64,000 nucleotides of DNA from Nibribacter koreensis (GTDB lineage Bacteria > Bacteroidota > Bacteroidia > Cytophagales > Hymenobacteraceae). The notes beneath the pieces were generated by a model. It saw nothing but the letters and a program-made list of their open reading frames with translations. It did no database searches and was not told the DNA's origin. The stretch is from assembly GCF_039541795.1 (NCBI RefSeq), contig NZ_BAABGX010000001.1:1-64000 (forward strand), given 5' to 3'. The position numbers and the translations under genes were made by a program. Of this stretch, positions 1 through 8,455 are shown one piece after another. Position 1 is the stretch's first letter; every line of letters begins with the position of its first letter.

Positions 1-188
1 TTAACAATGCGTGCGGACACAAGCGGACGCTTGCGCCATGGGTTTATATATTTATAATCTTAGTTCCCGGCGAGTCTGGAGACTCGCTTCATCTTAATTC
101 ATGAGTCTCCCGAAATCCTTCGGGATAAATTCCGACGCGCGCCAGTATTTTTTCCTTCAACGGACTAAGCAATCAATAACTAGCTACT
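1..188. other. Left-edge non-coding stretch with two hairpins
   Basis: I see no convincing gene. It contains the inverted repeat GCGAGTCT-GG-AGACTCGC at about 70-87 and a smaller one, CCCGAA-ATCC-TTCGGG, at about 108-123. I found no second copy of either in the window. The left neighbour is outside the window. Confidence 0.5.
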
Positions 189-238
189 GATTCCCGTTTT
201 TGGCCTGTTTTCCGCAAAACAAGCCAAAAACGGGAATC
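189..238. repeat. Repeat A copy 1 with extended arms
   Basis: The 38-bp palindrome core lies at 195-232. It is extended by the locus-specific inverted flanks GATTCC (189-194) and GGAATC (233-238). It sits just downstream of the stop codon of the PepSY flavoprotein gene, so it would form a 24-bp-class hairpin at the end of that mRNA. Confidence 0.85.
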
Positions 239-247
239 ACATAACCT

Positions 248-2443
248 TTAGTAACAGTCTGTAAGAAGTTGACTTCGGGATTGGTAGTAACTGAGCGGGT
301 TGTTAAGTTTGGTCTGGCAGATGGTTTCCAAAAGAGCCGTTACGTCTTTCTGCATAGACAAAGACCCGCAGATCATCAGCACGCCGCCCTTAGCCAAGGT
401 ATCGGCAATAAAATCACCGTCGCGGTCAATCAAATCGCTTACATACTGCTTTTCGCCTTCGCGGGAGAAGGCTACGTGCAGGTTGGTAAGCTTCTGGGCC
501 AACTGCTGTTCTTCTAGAAAATCTTGGTACGTACTGAAGGACGCCTGACTCCTGAAGCCACAGTACAAGTGACAGGCCGTTTTTGGGCTGTTTTGGTGAA
601 CCATGCCCAAAAACGGTCCTATGCCGGTTCCATTGGCAATCATGACTACCACGGGCGCTTTCCGGGGGAAATGAAAATGGGCATTATTCAGCAGGCGGGC
701 CTGCATTGTCTGGCCTTGGGTTAACCTATGCAGGAAACCAGAACCTAAACCGTTGGGGTGCAAGCGCACGCTAATCTGTAATTCACCATCAATAACTCCA
801 AGGGAATAAAGCCTCTCGCGGTGGTCGTTCTCAGGGTAGATGGCCAGCAAGTCACCAGAGGTTACGTTGGTGCGCTTGGCAGGCTTTAACCTGATTAAGA
901 ACGTCCCTTCTTGATGGTTGGAGCCAGAGTTGGCGGTTACCGTGAAGGTGTCCAGGCGGTGACGGTTGGCTTGCATGAGCTCAGGCAGAACTGTCATGGC
1001 CACGCCGCTCTGTTGAGACCAGGCTTCGGCCCAAAGCGCAAACTCCTGCGGCGACCGGTCATTGACCGTGTGGATGTCTACCAACGGCTCTGCCCAAGAC
1101 TGGTGCGAAAGCCATTGGTGCACTTCAAAAGCATATTGGCAGAAATCCGGATAGGCATGTGACCCGAAGCCCACCACCGAGAATTTTACCTCTTGCGCTT
1201 GTGGAACGGTCTCTACCAAGGAGGCGAATTTCTGAGCGTTGGAAGGTGCATCTCCCAGGCCATACGTGGCCGTCAAAATGAGCAAATGTTCGGCTTTCGG
1301 GTAGACGGTGTAGTGGTTCAGCTCAGCTAAAAAGGGTTGCTCGCCTTGCTTTAATAACTGCTGGTAGACGGCCTGCGCAAATCTATTCGTGCTTCCGTTT
1401 TCTGAGCCCACCAAAATGATGAAGCGAGCTTCCTGGGCTGTGTATTTATTCTTGACGCGGTTGGCTCTGCGCTTAAGGGTAATGGCAAAGCCCGAGTAAA
1501 TAAAGAACAGAATATTGCCTGAGGCCACCGCCAGAATAATCGCCCAGAGAATAGAAGTCCTGCCCGTGTGTACATCCAAACTTAGGGTAGTGAGGCGCTG
1601 GGTAGTAGGATATTTTACTTCGCCTAAGATGTCTCCTGTGATTTGATTGACGGCGAGCTCACGGTCCTTGAGTTTAACCGTGTAATAATCTTCTGGGTCT
1701 TCAGAGAACGGGAATTCAATAGATTCTACCTGCGCAAAGGTGGTGTTCTGGAAAAGCGTAAACGCTGGCAATGCCTTGGCCGGCGTGGTCTTGATGGCGT
1801 CAAAATCAACCTCGGTAGAGACTTTTTCATTTTTGATGAGCTCAAATCTTTCCAGAGACAGAAACGTGCCGGTCACGGCCAAGAGGAAAATAGGAATCAA
1901 GGAAAGGCGGCCAAGCACTACGTGGTAATACTGCGCAAAACTGTCTTTGACGATGCGGGTGAAGAAGCGCTTCAGGCCCCGCTGGCGCTGGATGATGAGA
2001 ATGGTACCCGAAATGGTAATCAATAAAAGCAGAAACGCGGTGAGGCCTATAAAAAACCGACCAGTCTCTTTTAAAAAAAGGGAGCGGTGCAGGTTAGTGA
2101 CCCACTGGAAGAATTCATTCTGGGGCTGAGGCTTGCCTAGAATTTCTCCGGTCAAAGGATGAATGTAGGCTTCTACACTTTCCCCATCAGCGTCACTGCC
2201 TTTGAGCAAAACAAACTGATGCGCATCTACGGACAGCTCTGTGATGTCTGGGTAGCGCTTTTTGAGGGCAGGAAGTGACTGCGCCAGCGTTATTTGGTCA
2301 ATGCCATCTACTTTGTACGGCTGGGCGTTTAGAACCACTGGCTCAAAAGCCAGCAGAATGCCCGTAATGGATGCTACCGCCAGTAAAAGAAAAGAAGATA
2401 CAGCCAGGGCTAAGTGGCTGTATCTCCAGATGGATATGGTCAT
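248..2443 (-). CDS. PepSY-TM / flavodoxin / FAD-NAD reductase fusion protein
   Basis: Inner-membrane flavoprotein of 731 residues. The first ~330 residues are a PepSY-associated TM region with four hydrophobic helices (about residues 8-30, 128-150, 178-197, 300-322). A flavodoxin domain follows at ~342-480 (FMN loop GSENGSTNRFAQ, then TATYGLGDAP). Next is an FNR-type reductase with the FAD motif RLYSL, the NAD motif ANGTGIGPF, a CGS motif and a C-terminal aromatic residue. The family moves electrons from NAD(P)H through FAD and FMN across the membrane, often to ferric chelates or periplasmic acceptors; the substrate here is inferred. It starts 8 bp after the DUF2271 stop, so it is the last gene of a three-gene operon. 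A degenerate repeat A copy lies inside it (578-615). Confidence 0.88.
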   Translation of the reverse strand: MTISIWRYSHLALAVSSFLLLAVASITGILLAFEPVVLNAQPYKVDGIDQITLAQSLPALKKRYPDITELSVDAHQFVLLKGSDADGESVEAYIHPLTGEILGKPQPQNEFFQWVTNLHRSLFLKETGRFFIGLTAFLLLLITISGTILIIQRQRGLKRFFTRIVKDSFAQYYHVVLGRLSLIPIFLLAVTGTFLSLERFELIKNEKVSTEVDFDAIKTTPAKALPAFTLFQNTTFAQVESIEFPFSEDPEDYYTVKLKDRELAVNQITGDILGEVKYPTTQRLTTLSLDVHTGRTSILWAIILAVASGNILFFIYSGFAITLKRRANRVKNKYTAQEARFIILVGSENGSTNRFAQAVYQQLLKQGEQPFLAELNHYTVYPKAEHLLILTATYGLGDAPSNAQKFASLVETVPQAQEVKFSVVGFGSHAYPDFCQYAFEVHQWLSHQSWAEPLVDIHTVNDRSPQEFALWAEAWSQQSGVAMTVLPELMQANRHRLDTFTVTANSGSNHQEGTFLIRLKPAKRTNVTSGDLLAIYPENDHRERLYSLGVIDGELQISVRLHPNGLGSGFLHRLTQGQTMQARLLNNAHFHFPRKAPVVVMIANGTGIGPFLGMVHQNSPKTACHLYCGFRSQASFSTYQDFLEEQQLAQKLTNLHVAFSREGEKQYVSDLIDRDGDFIADTLAKGGVLMICGSLSMQKDVTALLETICQTKLNNPLSYYQSRSQLLTDCY
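578..615. repeat. Degenerate repeat A copy inside a coding sequence
   Basis: A 38-nt stretch of exactly the family length starts CGTTTTTGGG and ends CCCAAAAACG. About 28 of 38 positions fit the consensus by eye. It is translated in frame on the minus strand as PFLGMVHQNSPKT, directly after the GTGIG of the NAD-binding motif, so half of it is conserved protein sequence. Confidence 0.45.
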
Positions 2444-2451
2444 GTGCTAGA

Positions 2452-2934
2452 TTAGTTGGCGCTGAAGCGGACGTAACGGATAAAACCGGTGCCGTCATTT
2501 TTGGCCGAAAGGCTGGCAGTAGTCAATGGAATCTCCAGATCCTTTACGTAGTATTCCTTGTCTTCTACTGAGGTTTCAAAACGTAGTTTGTAGCCTGCGT
2601 TGATCTTGGCGGTCTCAATGTCAAAGGTGGTAATGCTCCGGTCGCCTCCGGCTACAGAGGCACCCGTGATGGCGCTGATGTTCGCCTTCTTTTTAGTCTG
2701 AAACTTATGCCACTCTTTTAGGCTGGTGTACCATTTTTTGTCGGGGCCCATCACGTAGAGCGTCTTCTCGTATTGGCCTTTGGGGTTGATGAGGGAGACG
2801 ACAATGTAAGCGCCTTCGCCCACGTAATTAGACATCTGCAACATGCACTTATATTTGGTAGTCTGCGCCGAGGCCTGGAAAGAGAAAAGACCCGCGATGA
2901 TGGCTACCAGACACGCTCTGAAAATCAACTTCAT
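2452..2934 (-). CDS. DUF2271 family secreted protein
   Basis: 160 residues with an N-terminal signal peptide (cleavage probably after the ASA of FQASA). The body matches the DUF2271 pattern: a beta-rich start, then a TLYVMGPDKKWY segment and a WHKF segment. The family is periplasmic and its molecular role is not established. It is commonly encoded beside PepSY-TM reductases, as here. Its start lies 1 bp past the ankyrin gene stop and its stop 8 bp before the flavoprotein start. Co-transcription is therefore very likely, and a role in the same redox or iron system is inferred. Confidence 0.8.
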   Translation of the reverse strand: MKLIFRACLVAIIAGLFSFQASAQTTKYKCMLQMSNYVGEGAYIVVSLINPKGQYEKTLYVMGPDKKWYTSLKEWHKFQTKKKANISAITGASVAGGDRSITTFDIETAKINAGYKLRFETSVEDKEYYVKDLEIPLTTASLSAKNDGTGFIRYVRFSAN

Positions 2935-2935
2935 G

Positions 2936-4432
2936 TTATTGCTTTAAGAAATCAATAGATACTTTGTTTTTGGTTAGGAGCTCATTTTCCTTGGCCAATG
3001 AGTAAGCCGTTTCTTCAAACTCGGTGGCAAGGTTTTTTTGGGCTCCAATGGAAACCAGATACTTCAAGAGGACATCGTCTTTAGACAGCATGGCCGCTTT
3101 GTGCAAGACCGTAATGCCTTCTTTGTTCTTGGCGTTCACGTCTAGTTTCAAAGGCTCCAAACGCTTCAACAAGGCTAGGTCATTCTTAGTAACTGCGGCA
3201 TGGTACAAGGTGCTACCGTCCTTCTGCGGGGCGGCAAAATTAAGTCCCTTGCTTTGCAACAGTGCCATTTTGGTGCCAAACTCATCTGTAGCAGCTGGGG
3301 CGGAACCGGGTCTCGGCACTGCATACGACTGTACCAGGTGGTAGGCCAGGTTAAAACCGTCTTTGTCTTTGACGTTAATGTCAGCTCCTTTATTTAATAG
3401 AAGCGTCACCACTTCTGGCGAACTGCTCTTCACGGCCATGGTCAAGGCAGATTCCCCTTTAACGTTTACCGCGTTGATGTTCTGTACTTTTGGTAACAAC
3501 AATTCTACCGTGGCGGCATCTTTGCCTGCCGCGGCATACATGAAAGCCGTGTTGCCTTCGGCGTTGGCCTTGTTCACGTTCACGCCTTTGCCCAAAAAAT
3601 AAGTGACCAATTCGGTTTGGTTAGGTCTGCGCACCAAGGCATGCAACACGGTCTCGCCGGTTTGGTCTGCAAAGGCAGGGCTTAGTTTAAGGTCTTCTAC
3701 CAGGTACTTGAAAACTTCTAGTGTGTTGGGGCCGCGGCGTGAGCCTTGGGCTGCCATAATGAGGGCGTTGTCGTTGTACTTCACACCCTTCTGCAACAAG
3801 CTTTTCAAAAGAGCCACGCTGGCCGTTTTGGCGGCATAATTAAAGGCCGTGTTCCCGTTGGCGTCCACGTCTTTCAACGTCAGGCCTTTGGTAGTGAGAT
3901 GATTGGTGAGCACGAAGTCCTTGTCATGGGCAATGGTCATCAATAGCAGGTTTGCGCCGTCCTTGTACTTTTTCTTCGGGTCCAAACCTGCTTTGAAGAA
4001 GGCATCATACAACGCCGGATTGGTCTGTCCACCGTTGGCGGCAAACGCGATAGGGGTGTTGCCGTTGCTGTCCTGGAAGTTCATGTCAGAGCCTTTGGCT
4101 AACAGGTACTGCACCAGCTCCACATTGCCTCTGTTGGCGGCCCAGTGCAGGTAAATGCGGCCGTCATGGGTAGGCTTGCCTACTTTGTTTTCGGGTTGAT
4201 CCAGCAAGAACTTGATGGTAGCTAGGGGAGCATCATTGTTAATGGCGAGCACCGTAGGGTCAAACATGCCGGGGTTGTAGGCGGTGGCGCTGTTTCCTTT
4301 GGCCATTTCTGCCTGCACGGTGGCCACGTCTGGGGTAGACTTCCAAAACGCCTGCTCCAAAAGCGAATTCTTCTGTTGCGCCTGAAGGCCTAAGCAAAGT
4401 AAGAAGAGGGGTAACAGCAATAGTTTTTTCAT
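2936..4432 (-). CDS. Secreted ankyrin-repeat protein
   Basis: The start is placed at the ATG (4432) that opens a signal peptide (MKKLLLLPLFLLCLGLQAQ), not at 4468, which would put 12 residues in front of it. The mature protein of about 480 residues is almost entirely ankyrin repeats, recognisable by recurring G-T/S-P/A-L-H/M-A-A and LLxKGAD motifs (for example LHWAA, TAFMYAAA, LLLNKGADINVKDKDG). Ankyrin repeats bind other proteins and no catalytic domain is visible. It is the first gene of the operon with the DUF2271 and PepSY flavoprotein genes, so a scaffold role for that system is a reasonable inference. Confidence 0.85.
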   Translation of the reverse strand: MKKLLLLPLFLLCLGLQAQQKNSLLEQAFWKSTPDVATVQAEMAKGNSATAYNPGMFDPTVLAINNDAPLATIKFLLDQPENKVGKPTHDGRIYLHWAANRGNVELVQYLLAKGSDMNFQDSNGNTPIAFAANGGQTNPALYDAFFKAGLDPKKKYKDGANLLLMTIAHDKDFVLTNHLTTKGLTLKDVDANGNTAFNYAAKTASVALLKSLLQKGVKYNDNALIMAAQGSRRGPNTLEVFKYLVEDLKLSPAFADQTGETVLHALVRRPNQTELVTYFLGKGVNVNKANAEGNTAFMYAAAGKDAATVELLLPKVQNINAVNVKGESALTMAVKSSSPEVVTLLLNKGADINVKDKDGFNLAYHLVQSYAVPRPGSAPAATDEFGTKMALLQSKGLNFAAPQKDGSTLYHAAVTKNDLALLKRLEPLKLDVNAKNKEGITVLHKAAMLSKDDVLLKYLVSIGAQKNLATEFEETAYSLAKENELLTKNKVSIDFLKQ

Positions 4433-4694
4433 GACGTATGTGTTGTGCTTAGAACTAGTTAAGGACAATGATTTTTTTGGTTTTAGCCCTATTCAAAAAG
4501 TAACCCCGCTTTGCAAGTGTGCATCCTGAAAGGTAAACGGCAGAAGGTTTTAATTATTTAGACTAATTCAAAATAATACGCAAATATACTATCTGCCCAC
4601 AGATAACCATGGATTGATTAGAAAAATAATAGTCAATTAGTAAGGTAAGGCAAGGCTTGAATTTTCACCTGAAAGTAGAGAAGGAGAAGTCTTT

Positions 4695-4732
4695 CGTTTT
4701 TGGCCCGTTTCCCAGAAAATAAGCTAAAAATG
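4695..4732. repeat. Repeat A copy 2
   Basis: A degenerate copy: CGTTTTTGGCCCGTTTCC arm, CAG centre, right arm ending AAGCTAAAAATG. It lies between two divergent genes, so it cannot act as a terminator for either. Confidence 0.75.
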
Positions 4733-4789
4733 GCTTTTTACAAATTAGGATAACTTATCAAGTTCCAGTCGGTTACCAGATCTAGCTAC

Positions 4790-4819
4790 TTGCTAACTGT
4801 TCTCCCTTTTGTATCTTCA
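4790..4819 (+). promoter_or_regulatory. Candidate Bacteroidota promoter for the DLH gene
   Basis: TTG at 4790-4792, then a 19-nt spacer, then TATCTTCA from 4812. This approximates the TTTG-N19-TANNTTTG promoter of Bacteroidota. It would give a leader of about 15 nt before the ATG at 4836. The -7 box has one mismatch. Confidence 0.35.
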
Positions 4820-4835
4820 AGCAAACGAAACTGCC

Positions 4836-5687
4836 ATGGACCAACGCATCATCAACCTTTTTGACGAGTACACCCACGAGCCGCTCACGCGCAAAGAGTT
4901 CATCACCAGACTGGCCAAACTGACCGGAAGCCTGACCTTGGCCATGTCTCTATTGCCCATGCTGGAAAACAACTACGCGCAGGCGGCCACGGTGGCAGAC
5001 AAAGACATCAAAGCCGAATACATTACCTATGCTGGGGCAGAAGGTGTGACCATGAAAGCGTTCCAGGCACGGCCCGAAGGCAAGAAACTAGGAACGGTAC
5101 TGGTCATCCATGAGAACCGGGGTTTGAATCCACATATTAAAGACGTCACCATGCGCGTGGCCCAGGCAGGCTATCTGGCCATCGCCCCTGATGCGCTTTC
5201 TCCGTTTGGTGGCACGCCCACCAACGAGGACGAAGCACGCGCCATGTTCTCCAAACTGGATGCCCAACAGAACCTGACCAATTTCTTGAAAGGACTGGAG
5301 TACCTGCAGAAGCATAAAAAAGGGAACGGAAAAACCGGGTGCGTGGGCTTCTGCTGGGGCGGGGCCTTGGCGGCTCAACTAGCTATACATTCTCCAGACC
5401 TGGACGCCGCGGTCGCGTATTACGGCCGTCAGCCTGAGGCAGCAGACGTACCCAAAATCAAAGCCGAACTGCTCTTGCATTACGGCGGCCTGGACGAGCG
5501 CGTGAATGCCGGTATCCCCGCGTTTGAGCAAGCCCTAAAAGCGTCTAATGTCCAATACCAGCTGTTTGTTTATGAAGGCGCCAACCATGCCTTTAACAAC
5601 AACACCTCGCCGGCCCGCTACAACGAAGCCGCCGCAAATCTGGCTTGGGATAGAACGCTGGACTTATTCAAGCGCAAACTCAAGTAA
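4836..5687 (+). CDS. Dienelactone hydrolase family protein
   Basis: 283 residues from the ATG at 4836; the upstream TTG at 4809 lies inside the likely promoter. The N-terminus (to about residue 50) has the LTRKEFITRLAKLTG pattern and hydrophobic stretch typical of exported, Tat-like DLH family members. The alpha/beta-hydrolase core carries the Cys nucleophile in GFCWGGAL, Asp in GGLDERVN and His in GANHAFNN, so the Cys-Asp-His triad is complete. The family hydrolyses dienelactones and related esters; the real substrate is unknown. It is a single gene, closed by a bidirectional terminator. Confidence 0.9.
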   Translation: MDQRIINLFDEYTHEPLTRKEFITRLAKLTGSLTLAMSLLPMLENNYAQAATVADKDIKAEYITYAGAEGVTMKAFQARPEGKKLGTVLVIHENRGLNPHIKDVTMRVAQAGYLAIAPDALSPFGGTPTNEDEARAMFSKLDAQQNLTNFLKGLEYLQKHKKGNGKTGCVGFCWGGALAAQLAIHSPDLDAAVAYYGRQPEAADVPKIKAELLLHYGGLDERVNAGIPAFEQALKASNVQYQLFVYEGANHAFNNNTSPARYNEAAANLAWDRTLDLFKRKLK

Positions 5688-5707
5688 TCAGTAATCAATA
5701 ACTCATT

Positions 5708-5745
5708 TAAAAAGGGAGCCCAATACGTTAGGCTCCCTTTTTATT
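5708..5745. terminator. Bidirectional intrinsic terminator
   Basis: Stem AAAAAGGGAGCC, 10-nt loop, GGCTCCCTTTTT, lying between two convergent genes. T-runs are present on both strands, so it can end both the DLH transcript and the membrane-protein transcript. Confidence 0.85.
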
Positions 5746-7225
5746 TTGAAAGCAAAGATCTGCTCCATTCCACTAGGCTTGCTTGATTGTTTTGCATGGG
5801 TGGATTAGGTTTGGTAAGATACACGCTGTCTTTCTTCCAGTAAGCCGCGGTACCTACGTTTACCCAGCCATTAAGGCTATCTTCTTTGGGGGCAATATCA
5901 ATAAAAGTGATGGAAGGAGGGACTTTGGTTAAAGGAGGAAGAGCACAAGTCTGGCAGTTTGAAGTAGTCAGCGTTTTATAACGTGCCTGCATCTCTTGAT
6001 CATACCTAGCGGCTGTTCCTGTAATGAGGTCTGTGAACGCGGCGGTGATTGGGTTTTGCTGAGTTAACACGTATAAAACGAAAAGCAAAACAGCAACGGC
6101 TGGTACCAATTTAGGAAAAGCCAGAGGCAAGGAGGCGGTGCTCAAGTGGTTACGCACTAGCCAGGCCTGCAAGATATAGAACCAACCTAGGAGCAGGTAA
6201 AAGTAGATCACATTCTCTAGTCTTGGCGTAGGCCGCTCCCCGGTAGACCATACAAACAAAAAGTGCATGGCAAACAGCGTTACCAAGTAGAAGAATCCTA
6301 CCAACCTCAAGTCTAAGGAGAAAAGCTTAGGTAGTACCGAAGTAGCCGATTTTTTAGGGCAGATATAGAGGATGTACACTAAACACCCAATCAACAACGG
6401 GATGGCCCACTTCATAAAAGCCACCATTGTCAACCCTGTAGCATAGGCAACAGACCAAAGAAGGTTTTGGGACTTCGCCTCGCCAACCATTCTTTGGTAA
6501 TTGCCCGGGGCCATCACCATCACCAGCGCCGCGGCCAGACAAACTATAATAATGGCCGACAGGTGCACGCGCATTCTAGATTTCTGGCGCCAGTGATTGA
6601 CAAGAAGCAGGCAGAGTGAACTCATCAACATAATGAGTGCCATTTCATTGGAACCAATGATCATGATGCCCAGAAGAGAGACTAGCACCGCATATAAGAA
6701 CTTGCTACCCGCATGCTCGGTCAAACTCATTCGGTGAATAAAAACCAAGATCAACAAAAACAGCAAGCAGGAGACCGTGTAGGTGAGAAAGCCTGTGAGC
6801 CAGTAGAAGGATTCAGGCAGACTGGGGCATTGGACTAGGTACAGTAGGAAAAGCAAAGCGGTTAACGCCTTTCTGTTGATGGCAGGCCAAGTGGCTTTGA
6901 GCAACGCTTCCACCACTAGATACAACCCTGCCGCAAATCCTAGAATCATGAAAAAAGAGACGATGCGGTAACCCATAAAGGAGCCGTAACGCAAAGGATT
7001 CAACTGCAAAATGGCCGTCCCGAAATACCTGCCCGACCAATTCAAGTACGTCTCTTTTTGAATGGCCCAGAAACCTTGCTGGCTGTCTCTTAGGGCATAG
7101 CCGTAATCATCGGCGGCTGGGTGAATGTATTGGGTGAGCCAAAGCAGGACACCTAGCACCAGTAGGGCCAGTAGGAGAAGAGAGGTGAATACCCATTTTT
7201 CTTTGAAGAAAGAGGAAATCCTCAT
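5741..7225 (-). CDS. Polytopic membrane protein, DUF6056-like (GT-C type)
   Basis: 494 residues with roughly ten to eleven hydrophobic helices. After the first helix comes the periplasmic motif HPAADDYGYA, with an Asp pair typical of DUF6056 and related GT-C-fold glycosyltransferases, followed by NWSGRYFGT. The C-terminal ~100 residues form a soluble domain outside the last helix. GT-C proteins use polyprenyl-linked sugars; a transferase role is inferred from the fold and the DD motif only. It is transcribed alone, with no polysaccharide genes next to it. Confidence 0.65.
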   Translation of the reverse strand: MRISSFFKEKWVFTSLLLLALLVLGVLLWLTQYIHPAADDYGYALRDSQQGFWAIQKETYLNWSGRYFGTAILQLNPLRYGSFMGYRIVSFFMILGFAAGLYLVVEALLKATWPAINRKALTALLFLLYLVQCPSLPESFYWLTGFLTYTVSCLLFLLILVFIHRMSLTEHAGSKFLYAVLVSLLGIMIIGSNEMALIMLMSSLCLLLVNHWRQKSRMRVHLSAIIIVCLAAALVMVMAPGNYQRMVGEAKSQNLLWSVAYATGLTMVAFMKWAIPLLIGCLVYILYICPKKSATSVLPKLFSLDLRLVGFFYLVTLFAMHFLFVWSTGERPTPRLENVIYFYLLLGWFYILQAWLVRNHLSTASLPLAFPKLVPAVAVLLFVLYVLTQQNPITAAFTDLITGTAARYDQEMQARYKTLTTSNCQTCALPPLTKVPPSITFIDIAPKEDSLNGWVNVGTAAYWKKDSVYLTKPNPPMQNNQASLVEWSRSLLSK

Positions 7226-7368
7226 GGTGGTACTTCGGTTCTGGCTTAGTGAGAGATTCTGTCTGGTGACGAGGTCAAATATAGTCTTTCCTGTTTTAAA
7301 AGCGCAGAAGGGTTTTGGCCGTTATCCGTAGAAAGAGCAAATTACAGCCTCATTTGATTCTTACGTGT

Positions 7369-8364
7369 ATGGCATATACTCCTTCACCAACGCGCTACAG
7401 CGCCATGGAATACCGCCGCTGTGGCACCAGCGGTTTGCAATTACCGGCTCTGTCTCTGGGGCTATGGCACAACTTCGGGCATGTAGATGTGCTGGAGAAC
7501 TCCCGCCAAATCCTGCATGATGCCTTTGACGCCGGCGTTACCCATTTTGACCTAGCCAATAACTATGGTCCGCCGCCCGGCTCCGCAGAGGAGAACTTCG
7601 GGAAGATTCTGCACGAGGATTTCCGGGACTATCGCGACGAACTTATTATTTCTACCAAGGCCGGTTACCGCATGTGGGACGGTCCGTACGGTGAGTGGGG
7701 ATCCAGAAAGTACCTTATCTCTAGCCTGGACCAGAGCCTCAAGCGCATGAAGCTGGATTACGTGGACATTTTCTACAGCCATCGTCCAGACCCCAACACA
7801 CCTCTGGAAGAGACCATGGGTGCCTTGGATTCCATTGTGCGCCAAGGAAAGGCGCTGTACGTGGGCATTTCTAATTATGAAACTCCAGAAGCAACGCGCG
7901 CCATTGAGATCTTAAAAGAGCTAGGTACGCCTTGCCTGATTCACCAGCCCAAGTATTCTATGTTTGTGCGCTGGGTAGAGGAGAGCCTGCTGGACCTGCT
8001 GGAACAGCAGGGAGTAGGTTGTATTCCGTTCTCGCCGCTGGCGCAGGGCCTGCTTACCAACAAGTACTTGAAAGGCATTCCAGAGAACTCACGCGCGGCT
8101 AAACCTCATGGGTTTTTGCAGGAAGAAGAAATCACTCCGGAGCGGGTACAACAGATTAACCAATTAAATGACATAGCCCAAAGCCGCGGGCAATCCCTGG
8201 CGCAGATGGCTTTGGCCTGGCTGTTGAAAGACCCTCGCGTGACGTCTGTCTTGATAGGGGCTAGTACCCCGGCGCAATTAGCAGACTCGCTTAAGTGCAT
8301 GCACAACACCAAGTTCAGCGCTGAAGAGCTATCGCAGATAGAAGCTATTTTGCAAAATAAGTAA
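7369..8364 (+). CDS. mgrA: Aldo/keto reductase, YghZ/MgrA-type (L-glyceraldehyde 3-phosphate reductase)
   Basis: 331 residues from the ATG at 7369; the upstream TTG at 7315 would add 18 residues foreign to the family. The TIM-barrel start YRRCGTSGLQLPALSLG and the segments FDLANNYGPPPGSAE, STKAGYRMWDGPYG and FYSHRPDP match the YghZ group. The catalytic Asp, Tyr, Lys and His are in place. The family reduces aldehydes with NADPH, including methylglyoxal and L-glyceraldehyde 3-phosphate. It is monocistronic, ended by a terminator at 8404-8444 that abuts a repeat A copy. Confidence 0.9.
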   Translation: MAYTPSPTRYSAMEYRRCGTSGLQLPALSLGLWHNFGHVDVLENSRQILHDAFDAGVTHFDLANNYGPPPGSAEENFGKILHEDFRDYRDELIISTKAGYRMWDGPYGEWGSRKYLISSLDQSLKRMKLDYVDIFYSHRPDPNTPLEETMGALDSIVRQGKALYVGISNYETPEATRAIEILKELGTPCLIHQPKYSMFVRWVEESLLDLLEQQGVGCIPFSPLAQGLLTNKYLKGIPENSRAAKPHGFLQEEEITPERVQQINQLNDIAQSRGQSLAQMALAWLLKDPRVTSVLIGASTPAQLADSLKCMHNTKFSAEELSQIEAILQNK

Positions 8365-8367
8365 AAC

Positions 8368-8405
8368 CGTTTTTGGCTTACTTTCCAGAAAACAGGCTAA
8401 AAACG
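8368..8405. repeat. Repeat A copy 3
   Basis: CGTTTTTGGCTTACTTTC arm, CA centre, right arm GAAAACAGGCTAAAAACG. It starts 3 bp after the AKR stop. Its last CG is also the first two bases of the terminator stem, so the two structures are fused. Confidence 0.9.
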
Positions 8406-8444
8406 AACGGCTCCCTCTGAAAGCAGGTGGAGCCGTTCGTTTTT
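8404..8444. terminator. Intrinsic terminator fused to repeat A
   Basis: Stem CGAACGGCTCC (8404-8414) and GGAGCCGTTCG (8429-8439), followed by TTTTT. On the minus strand the stem is followed by TTTTT supplied by the arm of repeat A, so it can also end the convergent metallopeptidase transcript. Confidence 0.85.
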
Positions 8445-8455
8445 ATAAAGTGCTT

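Larger units (their letters stand above)
4433..4835. other. Divergent intergenic region, AT-rich
   Basis: A 400-bp spacer between the ankyrin operon and the dienelactone hydrolase gene. It holds repeat A copy 2 and a promoter-like sequence for the rightward gene. The rest is AT-rich with no ORF I would accept. Confidence 0.5.
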
